A stretch of DNA of 64,000 nt from Geobacter sp. (GTDB taxonomy: Bacteria; Desulfobacterota; Desulfuromonadia; Geobacterales; DSM-12255): the NCBI GenBank assembly GCA_009684525.1, contig WKKR01000003.1, positions 310,001 to 374,000 of the forward strand. Direction: 5' to 3'. Numbering within the stretch: the first letter of the stretch is position 1; each line of letters starts with the position of its first letter. The translations under genes were made by a program, and so were the position numbers. Under the pieces are notes generated by a model. The model searched no databases, was not told the origin of the DNA, and saw nothing but the letters and a program-made list of their open reading frames with translations. Shown piece by piece: positions 1 to 8,160 of the stretch.

Positions 1-651
1 CTGCAGGTCCCGGCCCTGGCATTCGCCGGCGCCCTTGCTACCGGGGCCATGGTCGGAATGCTCGGCTCCGGCCGGGGTGGAGTGCTGCAGGAACGGCTGC
101 TGCTGGCCGGGGTAGGGGTCGGCTTCTTTCTCTCGGCCGTGCTGATGCTGGTACTGGCGCTCTGCCGGGACGACGGACTCAGGCGGGCCTTTCTCTGGAT
201 GTCGGGAGACCTGGCCGCTGCCGACTGGGGACGGATCCCCGCCGGAGCAGCCATTGTCCTTGCCGGGCTGGTGCTGGCCCTGGCACGGGGGGAGGCGCTG
301 AATGCCCTGGCGCTCGGGGACGACATCGCCCACGGACTCGGCTTCGATCCGGGGCGGGAACGCAGGTGGCTCTTTGCCGCTGCCGCGCTGATGACGGCCG
401 CCTCGGTCTCCCTGGGGGGGCCGGTCGGCTTCATCGGGCTGGTGGTGCCCCATCTGGTCCGGCGCTCCGTCGGATCTGTCGCGTCGCTCCTGCTCCCGCT
501 CTCGGCGCTGGTCGGAGGGGCGCTGCTCTGCTCTGCCGACACGGTGGGCAGATGTGCGGCAGCCCCGGAAGAAGTGCCGGCCGGGGTGGTTGCCGCCCTC
601 ATCGGCTCCCCGTATTTTCTCTATCGCCTGTTCCGGGAACGGGGGCGTTGA
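1..651 (+). CDS. FecCD-family ABC transporter permease, C-terminal part (partial)
   Basis: The frame is open from the first base, so the start lies left of the window. The visible ~216 residues are very hydrophobic, with repeated Leu/Ala/Val/Gly membrane segments. They contain the block SLGGPVGFIGLVVPHLVR, which is typical of the cytoplasmic coupling loop of BtuC/FhuB/FecD permeases. The family imports iron-siderophores, heme or vitamin B12 through the inner membrane. The stop codon abuts the ATG of the ATPase gene, which fits an operon and a two-component permease/ATPase importer. The substrate cannot be told from this fragment; cobalamin or a ferric chelate are the usual options. Confidence 0.88.
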   Translation: MQVPALAFAGALATGAMVGMLGSGRGGVLQERLLLAGVGVGFFLSAVLMLVLALCRDDGLRRAFLWMSGDLAAADWGRIPAGAAIVLAGLVLALARGEALNALALGDDIAHGLGFDPGRERRWLFAAAALMTAASVSLGGPVGFIGLVVPHLVRRSVGSVASLLLPLSALVGGALLCSADTVGRCAAAPEEVPAGVVAALIGSPYFLYRLFRERGR

Positions 652-1434
652 ATGGGACATGAGAACGAAAGCCCGCTGCTGCTCGATCTTTCGGGGGTCT
701 CCTTTTCCTACGGCCGCACCTCATGCATCAGGGACTGTTCCCTGGAGATCCGTGCCGAGGAGCTGGTCGGGCTGATCGGGCCGAACGGCTCGGGCAAATC
801 GACGCTGCTCAGGCTTGCCGCCGGAATACTCCGACCCGCTGCCGGCAGGGTGCTGGTCGCCGGCGAGGCGATCGTCACCTGCCCCGGCTGGAAACGTGCG
901 GGGCTGGTGGCCTTCCTGCCGCAGCTGCTCGATATGGATGCCCCGTTCCGAGTGGGTGAGCTGGTGGGGATGGGGAGGGCTGTCAGACGGGGTGGGCCGG
1001 GAAGCGGCCTCGATGAGGCGCTGGCGATCACCGGCCTTGCGGATCGCCGCGATGCCTTCCTCTGCGAGCTGAGTGGCGGGGAGCGGCGGCGGGCGTACAT
1101 TGCCATGACCCTGGTCCAGGGATCGCGGCTGCTCCTGCTGGACGAGCCGCTAGCCAATCTCGACCTCAGGTATCAGCTGGAATGCCTCCGGCTGCTTCGG
1201 GAGATCAGCCGGGAGCGCGGGGTTTCCCTGTTCGTCTCGTTGCACGATCTCTGGATCGCGACGCTCATGGACCGACTGGTGATGCTGTCGGATGGGGAGC
1301 TGCTCGCGGCGGGGAGGCCGGCAGAGGTGCTGGCCCTGCCGGCGGTCCGGCAGGCCTTTGACCCGGATGACGCCATCGACTGGGATGCGAGCGTCGGCAG
1401 CGGTTTCCGGCCGCAGGGGGAAAAGGGAGCGTGA
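652..1434 (+). CDS. ABC transporter ATP-binding protein (FecE/BtuD type)
   Basis: This 260-residue ATPase shows Walker A GPNGSGKS at about residues 43-50, the signature LSGGERRR from residue 140, and Walker B LLLLDEP with the Asp-Glu pair at 164-165. A switch His follows in SLHD. It would power the FecCD-type permease encoded immediately upstream; the ATG directly follows that gene's stop codon. Length and architecture are normal for the iron-chelate/B12 class. A perfect inverted repeat starts 6 bases after the stop and probably ends the operon. The imported substrate is not resolved. Confidence 0.92.
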   Translation: MGHENESPLLLDLSGVSFSYGRTSCIRDCSLEIRAEELVGLIGPNGSGKSTLLRLAAGILRPAAGRVLVAGEAIVTCPGWKRAGLVAFLPQLLDMDAPFRVGELVGMGRAVRRGGPGSGLDEALAITGLADRRDAFLCELSGGERRRAYIAMTLVQGSRLLLLDEPLANLDLRYQLECLRLLREISRERGVSLFVSLHDLWIATLMDRLVMLSDGELLAAGRPAEVLALPAVRQAFDPDDAIDWDASVGSGFRPQGEKGA

Positions 1435-1440
1435 GCAGAT

Positions 1441-1485
1441 AACGCTAACGCCCGTCAGAACCGGGTCCGGACGGGCGTTAGCGTT
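1441..1485. terminator. Bidirectional hairpin between convergent genes
   Basis: Positions 1441-1456 and 1470-1485 form a perfect 16-bp inverted repeat around a 13-base spacer. It lies between the plus-strand ABC ATPase (stop at 1434) and the minus-strand lipoprotein gene (stop at 1506). There is no strong T-tract on either side, so it is either a bidirectional terminator with weak tails or an mRNA 3'-end stabiliser. Confidence 0.7.
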
Positions 1486-1505
1486 GCAGGGGTGGGGGCC
1501 GGGCG

Positions 1506-2516
1506 TCAGTTGACCGGCAGTTCCTTGATCTGTGTCGGCGGCGCAATGTTCAGCGGCTGCTCCTGGGTCACGTCCGGGATGGTGGTTTGGGGGGCTGCCT
1601 TAGGCTGGACCGGCGCCACGGGCTGGGACTGGGCGGGCGTGGGCTGCGTTGCCACCGGCTTGAACTCCATGGTCTCCAATGTCGGGGCGGCCTTCTCCCT
1701 CTCCTTCAGGCCGAACCAGTTGAATTCGGGGCGCTGCAGCGACACCATGTCGTCAAAGGCGGCATTGTACAGCTCAGATACCTTGACGTTGTCCCGGACA
1801 CTGGATTTTTCGCTCTTGTCGAATGAGCGACCGATCCCCGGAATGGTCTTGAATTTAACCTCCACCTTGTCCGTGGCATTGGCACGGGCCTCGTCGAAAT
1901 CCGGGTACTGCAGCGCGAAGAAGGAGGGGGGTGAGATCCGCCGCTGCTTGAAGTTGGGATATTCCCAGAGGATGTTCCCCTCGGCATCCAGGACCTGTCC
2001 GGTCATGATCAGGGAGTTGTAGTCGCCTTCCAGGTATTCCATCAGGTTGCAGGAGCGGACGGTATCCTTGGCGGTAAGGCCGCTCACCACCACCAGCAGC
2101 AGGGCATCGATCCGGTTTTTGGCAAACAGCTCCTTGAGCGCGGGACCCTTGTAGAAATACTTGTTGTAGGCGGTGCCGGCATCTTCCCGCCGTTCGCGAC
2201 GGTAAAAGAGGGAGGAGAAGAGCTGGTCGGGATCGTCATCCAGGGGGAGCACGGTGTAGTAGGTTCCCGTGTCCCTGAGCTGGGCAACCAGTTCTTGCTG
2301 GTTCCTGCGGTTGTAGTCCTTGATCATGTTGACCAGAACCGCTTTTTCGGGATGGCGGATGTCGGAGTCGGCATCGGTCATAATCGGGGCGACACCCAGG
2401 ATGCGGACCTGCTTCTCATAGGTGTCGCGCGGGACGTTGTAAAAGTTCTGGGAGCAGCCGAGACAGAAGAGCATGACTGCGGCAAGGGCGACGCGGGCGA
2501 TGGTGACGGGTTTCAT
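1506..2516 (-). CDS. Putative lipoprotein with proline-rich C-terminus, unknown function
   Basis: This 336-residue protein starts with a short charged end and a hydrophobic stretch ending in the lipobox FCLGC, so Cys21 is the likely lipidated residue. The middle (~30-260) is a soluble mixed alpha/beta region with phrases such as LLLVVVSGL and GNILWEYPNF. The last ~70 residues are rich in Pro, Gln, Thr and Ala, a low-complexity tail. The start is well supported by AGGAGG placed 6 bases before the ATG. I do not recognise the family. It is probably a membrane-anchored periplasmic protein that is transcribed alone. Confidence 0.8.
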   Translation of the reverse strand: MKPVTIARVALAAVMLFCLGCSQNFYNVPRDTYEKQVRILGVAPIMTDADSDIRHPEKAVLVNMIKDYNRRNQQELVAQLRDTGTYYTVLPLDDDPDQLFSSLFYRRERREDAGTAYNKYFYKGPALKELFAKNRIDALLLVVVSGLTAKDTVRSCNLMEYLEGDYNSLIMTGQVLDAEGNILWEYPNFKQRRISPPSFFALQYPDFDEARANATDKVEVKFKTIPGIGRSFDKSEKSSVRDNVKVSELYNAAFDDMVSLQRPEFNWFGLKEREKAAPTLETMEFKPVATQPTPAQSQPVAPVQPKAAPQTTIPDVTQEQPLNIAPPTQIKELPVN

Positions 2517-2709
2517 TCCTGACCTCCTGGCACAAAGGTGCGGGCACTATGCATGAACGGCCGGGCAGGTGCCGGGCGAAGACTGGCTGGACATCGGCAT
2601 GCGTCGTCGGTTCCGTGCCGTTGCCTGCCACGGCTCTCTGCAACTTTGCTGGGGTGGGTATCACGGTGAGATCGGGTCGTTGGTAGCCTCTATATAGCAG
2701 AGAGTCTGC

Positions 2710-3963
2710 TCAAAGACCAGCGGAATTCGCTTTCGCGGCGGGGTGCGGGTCGCGAACCCGGAGAAAGAGCAGGATTGACAGGGCCAGCAGGGAGACGGGG
2801 AGCAGGAAAGCGGCATGGTATGCCGCGCCGGGGTAGCCGGCGGCTGTTTTCCCGTAGCGGCCGATTACCCCCCCCATGAGCTGTTGCATGGTGGCGGCCC
2901 CCATGAGGATGAAAAAGTTCACGGCGGTGAGGGCCGAGCCGATGATGGCGGGGGGAAAGCTTTCGCGGATCATGGCATAGATGGAGACGCCGCTGGAGAC
3001 GGCAATCCCCATCAGGAAGAAGAGCGGTGCCAGGAGCTGGATCGGGAGCCGTTCGGCCGGGCCGAGGAAGAGCGACATGCAGGCAAGGAGGAGCAGTTGG
3101 CCGCAGAGCAGGGTGCGGCGGGGGGAGCGGAACAGCCGCTCTGTGACGGTTCCCACGCAGAGGCAGCCGACCAGGAAGCCGAGCGAGGTGGCCAGGAGCA
3201 TCCGGCCCGCACCTTCTGTGGAGAGCCCGACGGCGTCCACCAGGTAAGGGCCTCCCCAGAGCCCCTGGACCGCCATGTAGTTGGCATACCAGGAAAAGGC
3301 AAGAAACGACAGGAGCCAGTAGGAGGGGGTGGCAAGGACCTGGCGCAGGCCGCTCAACAGGCGCACCGGAGGAGCGGTCTGCAGATCGCCGTCTTGCGCG
3401 GTGCTGCAGGGGCGTTCCCTGACCATTACCCGGGCGAGCAGCAGGGCCGCGGCCTGGATGCCTGCCACGACCAGGAAGGTGGTGCGCCAGCCGGCGGTTG
3501 CCGCTGCAAGGGCCAGGGGTGCGGTCCCGGCCAGATTGCCGATGTTCCCCACGGCGATGATGAATCCGGAGACCTGGCCGAATTCCCGGCGATCGAACCA
3601 GTTGGTGAAGACCCTGAGAGAGCCCATCAGGACGCTGGCAGAGCCGGTGCCGAGCAGGATGCGGCCGAGGAGCGCCTGGGGATAGTCCGTGGCGCGCGCA
3701 AAGAGGATGCAGCCGCAGATCGTTGTCAGACCGGTCAGAAGGACGATCTTTTTCCCGCCGTAACGGTCGAGCAGGGGGCCGAGCGGCAGCTGGGTGATGG
3801 CAAAGGCATAGAAGAACGCCCCGGAAAGGGTGCCGAGCTGAACGGCGTCCAGGGCGAGGTCGCGGCTTAAATCGCCTGCCAGGACCGCCATGGAAACCCG
3901 GTAGAAATAGGCCAGGAGATAGAGGAACGACAGAACGCTGAAGAGGCGCCAGCGATGGCTCAT
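2710..3963 (-). CDS. Major facilitator superfamily transporter
   Basis: This 417-residue protein has about twelve hydrophobic segments and the MFS motif A-like loop GPLLDRYGGKK between helices 2 and 3, so it is an inner-membrane secondary transporter. The frame is open much further upstream, but the preceding ~87 residues are Arg/Pro-rich shadow sequence that overlaps pgeF. The ATG at 3963 begins the recognisable MFS N-terminus and overlaps the pgeF stop as ATGA, which indicates translational coupling. It is the last gene of an rluD-pgeF-MFS operon. The substrate is unknown; organic acids or sugar phosphates are possible from the fold alone. Confidence 0.88.
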   Translation of the reverse strand: MSHRWRLFSVLSFLYLLAYFYRVSMAVLAGDLSRDLALDAVQLGTLSGAFFYAFAITQLPLGPLLDRYGGKKIVLLTGLTTICGCILFARATDYPQALLGRILLGTGSASVLMGSLRVFTNWFDRREFGQVSGFIIAVGNIGNLAGTAPLALAAATAGWRTTFLVVAGIQAAALLLARVMVRERPCSTAQDGDLQTAPPVRLLSGLRQVLATPSYWLLSFLAFSWYANYMAVQGLWGGPYLVDAVGLSTEGAGRMLLATSLGFLVGCLCVGTVTERLFRSPRRTLLCGQLLLLACMSLFLGPAERLPIQLLAPLFFLMGIAVSSGVSIYAMIRESFPPAIIGSALTAVNFFILMGAATMQQLMGGVIGRYGKTAAGYPGAAYHAAFLLPVSLLALSILLFLRVRDPHPAAKANSAGL

Positions 3964-4757
3964 GAAAGCATGATGAAGCCCATCTGGCGCCCCGTATCGC
4001 CGCCGTCGCGCCGGTAGGAGAAGAAGAGCTCGGGTGTGCAGGAGACGCAGTGCTGGGTCGTCTCGACCCGTGCGGGTGCGATGCCGCAGGCAGCCATCTG
4101 CTGCTGGTTGGCAAGGGCAAGGTCGAGCCGCCACTTTCCCTTGCCGGTTTCGCGGGCAGCTTCTGCCCAGACCCCCGGTTCCTGGGCAAAGGCCGCCCGG
4201 ACCGGTTCGTCCACTTCGTAGCAGCACGGCCCGATGCCGGGGCCGATGGCGGCGATCAGGTCAGCGGGGTTCGTGCCGAACTGGTTCGCCATTGCCTCTA
4301 CCCCCTTGGGGACGATCCGGTTCGCCGTCCCCTTCCACCCGGCATGCAGGGCTGCAGCCACCCGCTGTACAGGGTCGAAGAGCAGGATGGGGATGCAGTC
4401 GGCCACGCCGATGCCGATCATGATGCCGGCCTGGTTGGTGATGATGCCGTCGCACTCCAGTTTGAGAAAATGGGTGACATCCTCGTTCGGGCTGTCCACC
4501 ACCAGGATGTCGGTGCCGTGGACCTGTGCTACGGTCAAAAGCCGTTCGGTGCGCGCCCCGAAGGCGCGCGCCAGCAGGCTGCGGTTCCCCTGCACACTGT
4601 GGGAGGAGTCGAGGGTGTTCAGCCCCAGGTTGAGTGAGTTGTAGGGGGGGCGGGAAACCCCTTCGTGGCGCGTCGTGAAGCCTGCAGCAGCCATGCCGGC
4701 AGAGGTCATGAGCTGTGGTTCCAGGTAGTGGATCTTGCCGGCCTTTTTCTGTTCCAT
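3960..4757 (-). CDS. pgeF: PgeF / YfiH (LACC1-type) peptidoglycan editing factor, purine nucleoside enzyme family
   Basis: This 265-residue protein carries the family signatures GVADCIPILL and HAGWKGT, with the conserved Cys and His ligands, plus an upstream VHGTDIL His. Proteins of this family (YfiH, formerly called multicopper polyphenol oxidase) correct mis-incorporated residues in peptidoglycan precursors or act on purine nucleosides. The frame is open to a TTG at 4784, but AAGGAG spaced 6 bases before the ATG at 4757 marks the likely start. It sits 13 bases downstream of rluD and overlaps the MFS gene by 4 bases, so the three are co-transcribed. The rluD-pgeF pair is a common bacterial arrangement. 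Confidence 0.93.
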   Translation of the reverse strand: MEQKKAGKIHYLEPQLMTSAGMAAAGFTTRHEGVSRPPYNSLNLGLNTLDSSHSVQGNRSLLARAFGARTERLLTVAQVHGTDILVVDSPNEDVTHFLKLECDGIITNQAGIMIGIGVADCIPILLFDPVQRVAAALHAGWKGTANRIVPKGVEAMANQFGTNPADLIAAIGPGIGPCCYEVDEPVRAAFAQEPGVWAEAARETGKGKWRLDLALANQQQMAACGIAPARVETTQHCVSCTPELFFSYRRDGGDTGRQMGFIMLS

Positions 4758-4770
4758 TGTCTGCTCCTTG

Positions 4771-5730
4771 TTATGGTCCTTCAAGCCCTTCGAGTTCGCT
4801 TACGATCAGGGCCATGTCTTCGGGAAGGTCGGTGTCGAATTTCAGGTATTCTCCACTGGTCGGGTGGATGAAGCCGAGGGTCTTGGCGTGCAGGGCCTGA
4901 CGGTGCATCCCCTTGAGCACTGCCCGGACCCGAGTGTTCGCAACGCCGGCCAGGCGGCCGCTGCTGCCGTAGAGCTGGTCTCCCACCAGGGGGTAGCCTG
5001 CCTCGGAGAGGTGGACCCTGATCTGGTGGGTCCTGCCGGTCTGCAGGCGGAGCTTAAGCAGCGTAACGCCGGGGTAGCGCGCCAGCACCTTCCAGTGGGT
5101 GACGGCGTGCTTGCCGTGGCGGGCCTTGCTGGACATCCGCTGGCGATCCACCGGATGGCGGCCGATGGCCGATTCGATCTTGCCCGAATCCGTCTTGGGC
5201 GAACCGAAGACCAGGGCGCAATAGATCCGGGTGATGGTGTGCTCCTTGAACTGGTGGGCGAGATGCTGATGGGCGCGGTCGTTTTTGGCAGCCAGGAGGA
5301 CTCCCGACGTATCCTTGTCGATCCGGTGGACGATGCCGGGGCGGAGCTCACCGCCGATGCCCGACAGGTCGGTGCAGTGGGCGAGCAGCGCGTTTACCAG
5401 GGTTCCCGACGGATTGCCCGCCCCGGGATGGACCACCATGCCGGCGGGCTTGTTGACGACGATGAGGTCGCCGTCTTCGTACAGGACTTCCAGCGGTATC
5501 GCTTCCGGGGCGGCCTCGGCGCTGACCGGCGGCGGCTGTGTCACGACGATCCGATCTCCCCCCTTCAGCTTGACCGAGGGCCTGGCCGTTGCACCGTTGA
5601 CGGTGATCATCCCCGACTCGATCAGACGGTGTACCGCCGATCGGGACAGTTCTGCCAGGGACGTGGCAACGAACAGGTCCAGCCGTTCCGTGCCGTGATC
5701 TAGGGGGAATTCCAGCTCTATGGTCGTCAC
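4771..5730 (-). CDS. rluD: 23S rRNA pseudouridine synthase, RluD family
   Basis: This 319-residue protein has an N-terminal S4 RNA-binding region (about residues 15-65) and the catalytic motif HRIDKDTSG at 135-143 with the nucleophile Asp138. Later blocks GRTHQIRVHL and GYPLVGDQLYG are characteristic of RluA/RluC/RluD enzymes. RluD-type enzymes modify uridines in helix 69 of 23S rRNA. The start is GTG with only a weak ribosome binding site. It leads the rluD-pgeF-MFS operon, behind a hairpin terminator that separates it from the gene upstream. Assignment to RluD rather than RluC rests on the pgeF neighbour and the length. Confidence 0.92.
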   Translation of the reverse strand: MTTIELEFPLDHGTERLDLFVATSLAELSRSAVHRLIESGMITVNGATARPSVKLKGGDRIVVTQPPPVSAEAAPEAIPLEVLYEDGDLIVVNKPAGMVVHPGAGNPSGTLVNALLAHCTDLSGIGGELRPGIVHRIDKDTSGVLLAAKNDRAHQHLAHQFKEHTITRIYCALVFGSPKTDSGKIESAIGRHPVDRQRMSSKARHGKHAVTHWKVLARYPGVTLLKLRLQTGRTHQIRVHLSEAGYPLVGDQLYGSSGRLAGVANTRVRAVLKGMHRQALHAKTLGFIHPTSGEYLKFDTDLPEDMALIVSELEGLEGP

Positions 5731-5743
5731 GAGGGGGTCCGGA

Positions 5744-5780
5744 AAACGGCAAAGGCGCGATGGATGACCGCGCCTTTGCC
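5744..5780 (-). terminator. Rho-independent terminator (minus strand)
   Basis: Positions 5748-5759 and 5769-5780 form a perfect 12-bp stem with a 9-base loop. On the minus strand it is followed by GTTTTCC. It lies downstream of the 87-residue gene and just before rluD, so it separates the htrA unit from the rluD operon. Confidence 0.75.
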
Positions 5781-5800
5781 AGGGTATGCTGCGGTGTCGG

Positions 5801-6064
5801 TTACCAGATGGTCGATTCGATTTTGCCGGCCCGTTTGATCAGGACATCGACCACAGCTATGTCGTAAATATTGGAGGCCGCCAGATGCGGGGCAACGCGG
5901 GAGACGAAGTGCTGCCGCCCCTCTTCGAGCTCGTCGGCAAGCAGGGTGAAGATGGAATCGTGCTTGATCCCTTCCTGAACCTTTTCCGGGTTATACAGTG
6001 CTATGTCCGAAAGGATGGCACGGGCCAGGCGCCGGGCCTGGTCTTGGTTGTCGATCAGCGTCAT
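5801..6064 (-). CDS. Conserved-looking 87-residue protein downstream of htrA, unknown function
   Basis: A small, mostly alpha-helical, soluble protein without signal peptide, cysteines or a recognised motif. AGAGG five bases before the ATG at 6064 favours this start over the GTG at 6070. It ends just before a hairpin terminator and begins 65 bases after the htrA stop, so it is likely read from the htrA promoter. Acidic and basic residues alternate in the middle (around KVQEGIKHD and ADELEEGRQH). I do not recognise the family. Confidence 0.7.
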   Translation of the reverse strand: MTLIDNQDQARRLARAILSDIALYNPEKVQEGIKHDSIFTLLADELEEGRQHFVSRVAPHLAASNIYDIAVVDVLIKRAGKIESTIW

Positions 6065-6128
6065 GGTCACCTCTGGCTGGTAAGACTGATGCTATGGAAC
6101 AACGATCCCATTATACAGTAATTCGACC

Positions 6129-7562
6129 TTACCGCAATTTCAGGACAAAGTATATGCTGGCGTCGCCCCGCTTGACCAGAAGCGCCACAGAACCCCGCTG
6201 CTCGGCATTGCGGATCGCCTTGCCGTACTCGGCAACGTTAGCGATCCGCTGCTGGTTGACGGAGATGATCACGTCGCCCCGCTGGATGCCGGAACTGGCG
6301 GCCGTCCCCTCCGGATCGACCTCGGTGACCACCACCCCCGTGAGTCCGGCCGAGCGCATGGAGCGGGGAAGCTCTTCCACGGTCAGGCCGAACCAGCCCG
6401 ACTGCGGTTCGGTTGAGCGGGGATTTTGTGCTGATGCGCTGTCGGTGCTGGCGGTGGTGATCGAGAGGGTCAGCGGTTTCCCGTCGCGGATGATCCCGAT
6501 CGGCACCTGCTGTCCCGTGGGGGTGTCGGCTACCGTCATCTGCAGTTGGCGGGCGTCCTTGATCTCCTTGCCGGCAAAGGAGGTGATGATGTCTCCCTGC
6601 TTGAGCCCGGCTTTTGCTGCGGGACTGCCGGCCATGACGTCGGCGATGAGCGCTCCCTTTGCCTTTTTCAGGCCGAACGACTGGGCGATCTCGTCGGTGA
6701 CCGGCTGGATGGAGACGCCGAGCCAGCCGCGCGAGACGCTTCCCTTTTTGATCAGCTGGGTTACGACGCTTTTAGCCATATTGATGGGGATGGCAAAGCC
6801 GATCCCCTGCCCGGCCGCCACGATGGCGGTGTTGATGCCGATCACTTCACCATAAACGTTGAGGAGCGGGCCTCCGGAGTTGCCGGGATTGATGGAGGCA
6901 TCGGTCTGGATGAAATCCTCGTAGGTTTCTATCCCCATGTTGGAGCGGCCGGTGGCGGAGATGACCCCCACGGTGAGGGTCCGGTCGAGGCCGAAGGGGT
7001 TGCCGATGGCAATGGCCCACTGGCCGACCTGGAGTTTGTCCGAGTCTCCCAGGACGGCCACGGGGAGATCGCTGGCGCCGACAACCTTGATGACGGCGAT
7101 ATCGGTCTTCGGGTCTTGCCCGACTACCTTGGCATTGTAGACCTTCTCGTTGGAGAGTTTGATCTGGATGCTTTCTGCATCCTTCACGACATGGCTGTTG
7201 GTGACGATGTACCCCTCGCGGTTGATGATGAACCCTGAGCCGAGGCTGCTTTGGCGTTGGTAGCGCGGACGGGGCTGGCCTCCGCCGAAGAAATCGTCAA
7301 AGAACGGGGAGAATTCGAATTGCGGCTGGATCACGCGCTTCCGGGTGACGGCTGAGATATTGACAACGGCCGGGGTCACTGCCTTTGCCACATTCATGAA
7401 TGCCTGCTGGGAGGTGAGGAGATCCTTGGGGACATCCTTTACCGGGGCGTCGGTGCTGCCGCGGGACGATTCGGTGAACGGTGTGGGGGATTCCTTTTTC
7501 TGGCAGGCGGCACAGAGGGTGGCGAGCAGCAGTATGCCGAGCAGAAGACGGCTTCGTTTCAT
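6129..7562 (-). CDS. HtrA/DegQ-type serine protease with lipoprotein signal and two PDZ domains
   Basis: This 477-residue protein has the trypsin-like triad His124 (TNSHVV), Asp154 (KTDIAV) and Ser229 (GNSGGPLL). Two PDZ domains follow at about 280-370 and 385-475, the DegP/DegQ architecture. Such proteases degrade or chaperone damaged proteins in the envelope. Unusually, the signal sequence ends in LCAAC, a plausible lipobox with Cys20, followed by a Ser/Thr/Pro-rich linker, so the enzyme may be tethered to a membrane instead of freely soluble. A near-consensus sigma-70 promoter lies 45-73 bases upstream. The first gene of a two-gene unit with the 87-residue protein. Confidence 0.93.
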   Translation of the reverse strand: MKRSRLLLGILLLATLCAACQKKESPTPFTESSRGSTDAPVKDVPKDLLTSQQAFMNVAKAVTPAVVNISAVTRKRVIQPQFEFSPFFDDFFGGGQPRPRYQRQSSLGSGFIINREGYIVTNSHVVKDAESIQIKLSNEKVYNAKVVGQDPKTDIAVIKVVGASDLPVAVLGDSDKLQVGQWAIAIGNPFGLDRTLTVGVISATGRSNMGIETYEDFIQTDASINPGNSGGPLLNVYGEVIGINTAIVAAGQGIGFAIPINMAKSVVTQLIKKGSVSRGWLGVSIQPVTDEIAQSFGLKKAKGALIADVMAGSPAAKAGLKQGDIITSFAGKEIKDARQLQMTVADTPTGQQVPIGIIRDGKPLTLSITTASTDSASAQNPRSTEPQSGWFGLTVEELPRSMRSAGLTGVVVTEVDPEGTAASSGIQRGDVIISVNQQRIANVAEYGKAIRNAEQRGSVALLVKRGDASIYFVLKLR

Positions 7563-7606
7563 GGTCTGGTCCTCTTTGTATGTGCTAACAGGCTGAAACC
7601 GTTGTA

Positions 7607-7635
7607 ATGGTAGCGAAAACCGAGAGGGATGTCAA
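7607..7635 (-). promoter_or_regulatory. Sigma-70 promoter for the htrA-type gene
   Basis: On the minus strand TTGACA (7635-7630) and TACCAT (7612-7607) are separated by exactly 17 bases. Transcription would start near 7600, about 38 bases before the ATG at 7562. I see no separate extracytoplasmic-stress sigma factor signature, so basal housekeeping expression is expected. Confidence 0.75.
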
Positions 7636-7675
7636 TTGCGACGGGCAGGGCCGCCAGTCTGGGGGATGCGGCGTT

Positions 7676-8023
7676 TTACCTCTGGTGGTGATTGTTGCGG
7701 AATTCACGTTGTTGCAGCTGGCGGGCGAGTTCCCGCAGGGTTTCCATCTGCTCCCCGGAGATATCGACGAACCTGAGCCCCATGGCGCCATCGGGTTCGG
7801 TCCGGCTCCAGATTACCTCGGCAGGGATGGAAAGGGCTGCGGCAGAAGCGGGGGTATAAAACTGGAGGGTTACGTTCTTGCCGGTGGGGAGCGGGTCTTC
7901 GACGCAGATGGAGATGCCGCTGTCCGAGATATCGAAGGAGGAACAGCAGAAACCGATATTGTCTTCCCCGACTATCCAGCACCCGACCTGGACATGCAGC
8001 CGCTTGTGCCTGCGTCCTTCCAT
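7676..8023 (-). CDS. PilZ-domain c-di-GMP binding protein
   Basis: This 115-residue protein is essentially a single PilZ domain. The RxxxR motif is at residues 4-8 (RRHKR) and the D/NxSxxG motif at 31-36 (DISDSG), the two c-di-GMP contact motifs. Downstream beta strands such as VTLQFYT, AEVIWSR and MGLRFVDIS fit the PilZ barrel. GAGG precedes the ATG by 4-5 bases. As a stand-alone receptor it would relay c-di-GMP levels to an unknown partner, for example motility or polysaccharide export. Other c-di-GMP genes occur at 58187-60672 but not next to it. Confidence 0.88.
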   Translation of the reverse strand: MEGRRHKRLHVQVGCWIVGEDNIGFCCSSFDISDSGISICVEDPLPTGKNVTLQFYTPASAAALSIPAEVIWSRTEPDGAMGLRFVDISGEQMETLRELARQLQQREFRNNHHQR

Positions 8024-8160
8024 GAATCCTCAATCCGTGCGTAGTAGTTTTGCGTACACAAGCCTACCACGCCTGCGAAGGAATGCAAGCCAACGCATCG
8101 CGCGGGAAAGGGGCGCATCGGACAATTGTGCTGCACCGGGCCGATTTTCTCCGGCGCCGT

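Noticed and set aside
2690-4189. 499-residue frame on the minus strand overlapping the MFS gene in another frame
   Set aside because: Arg/Pro-rich shadow; the MFS frame has the true membrane segments and motif A.
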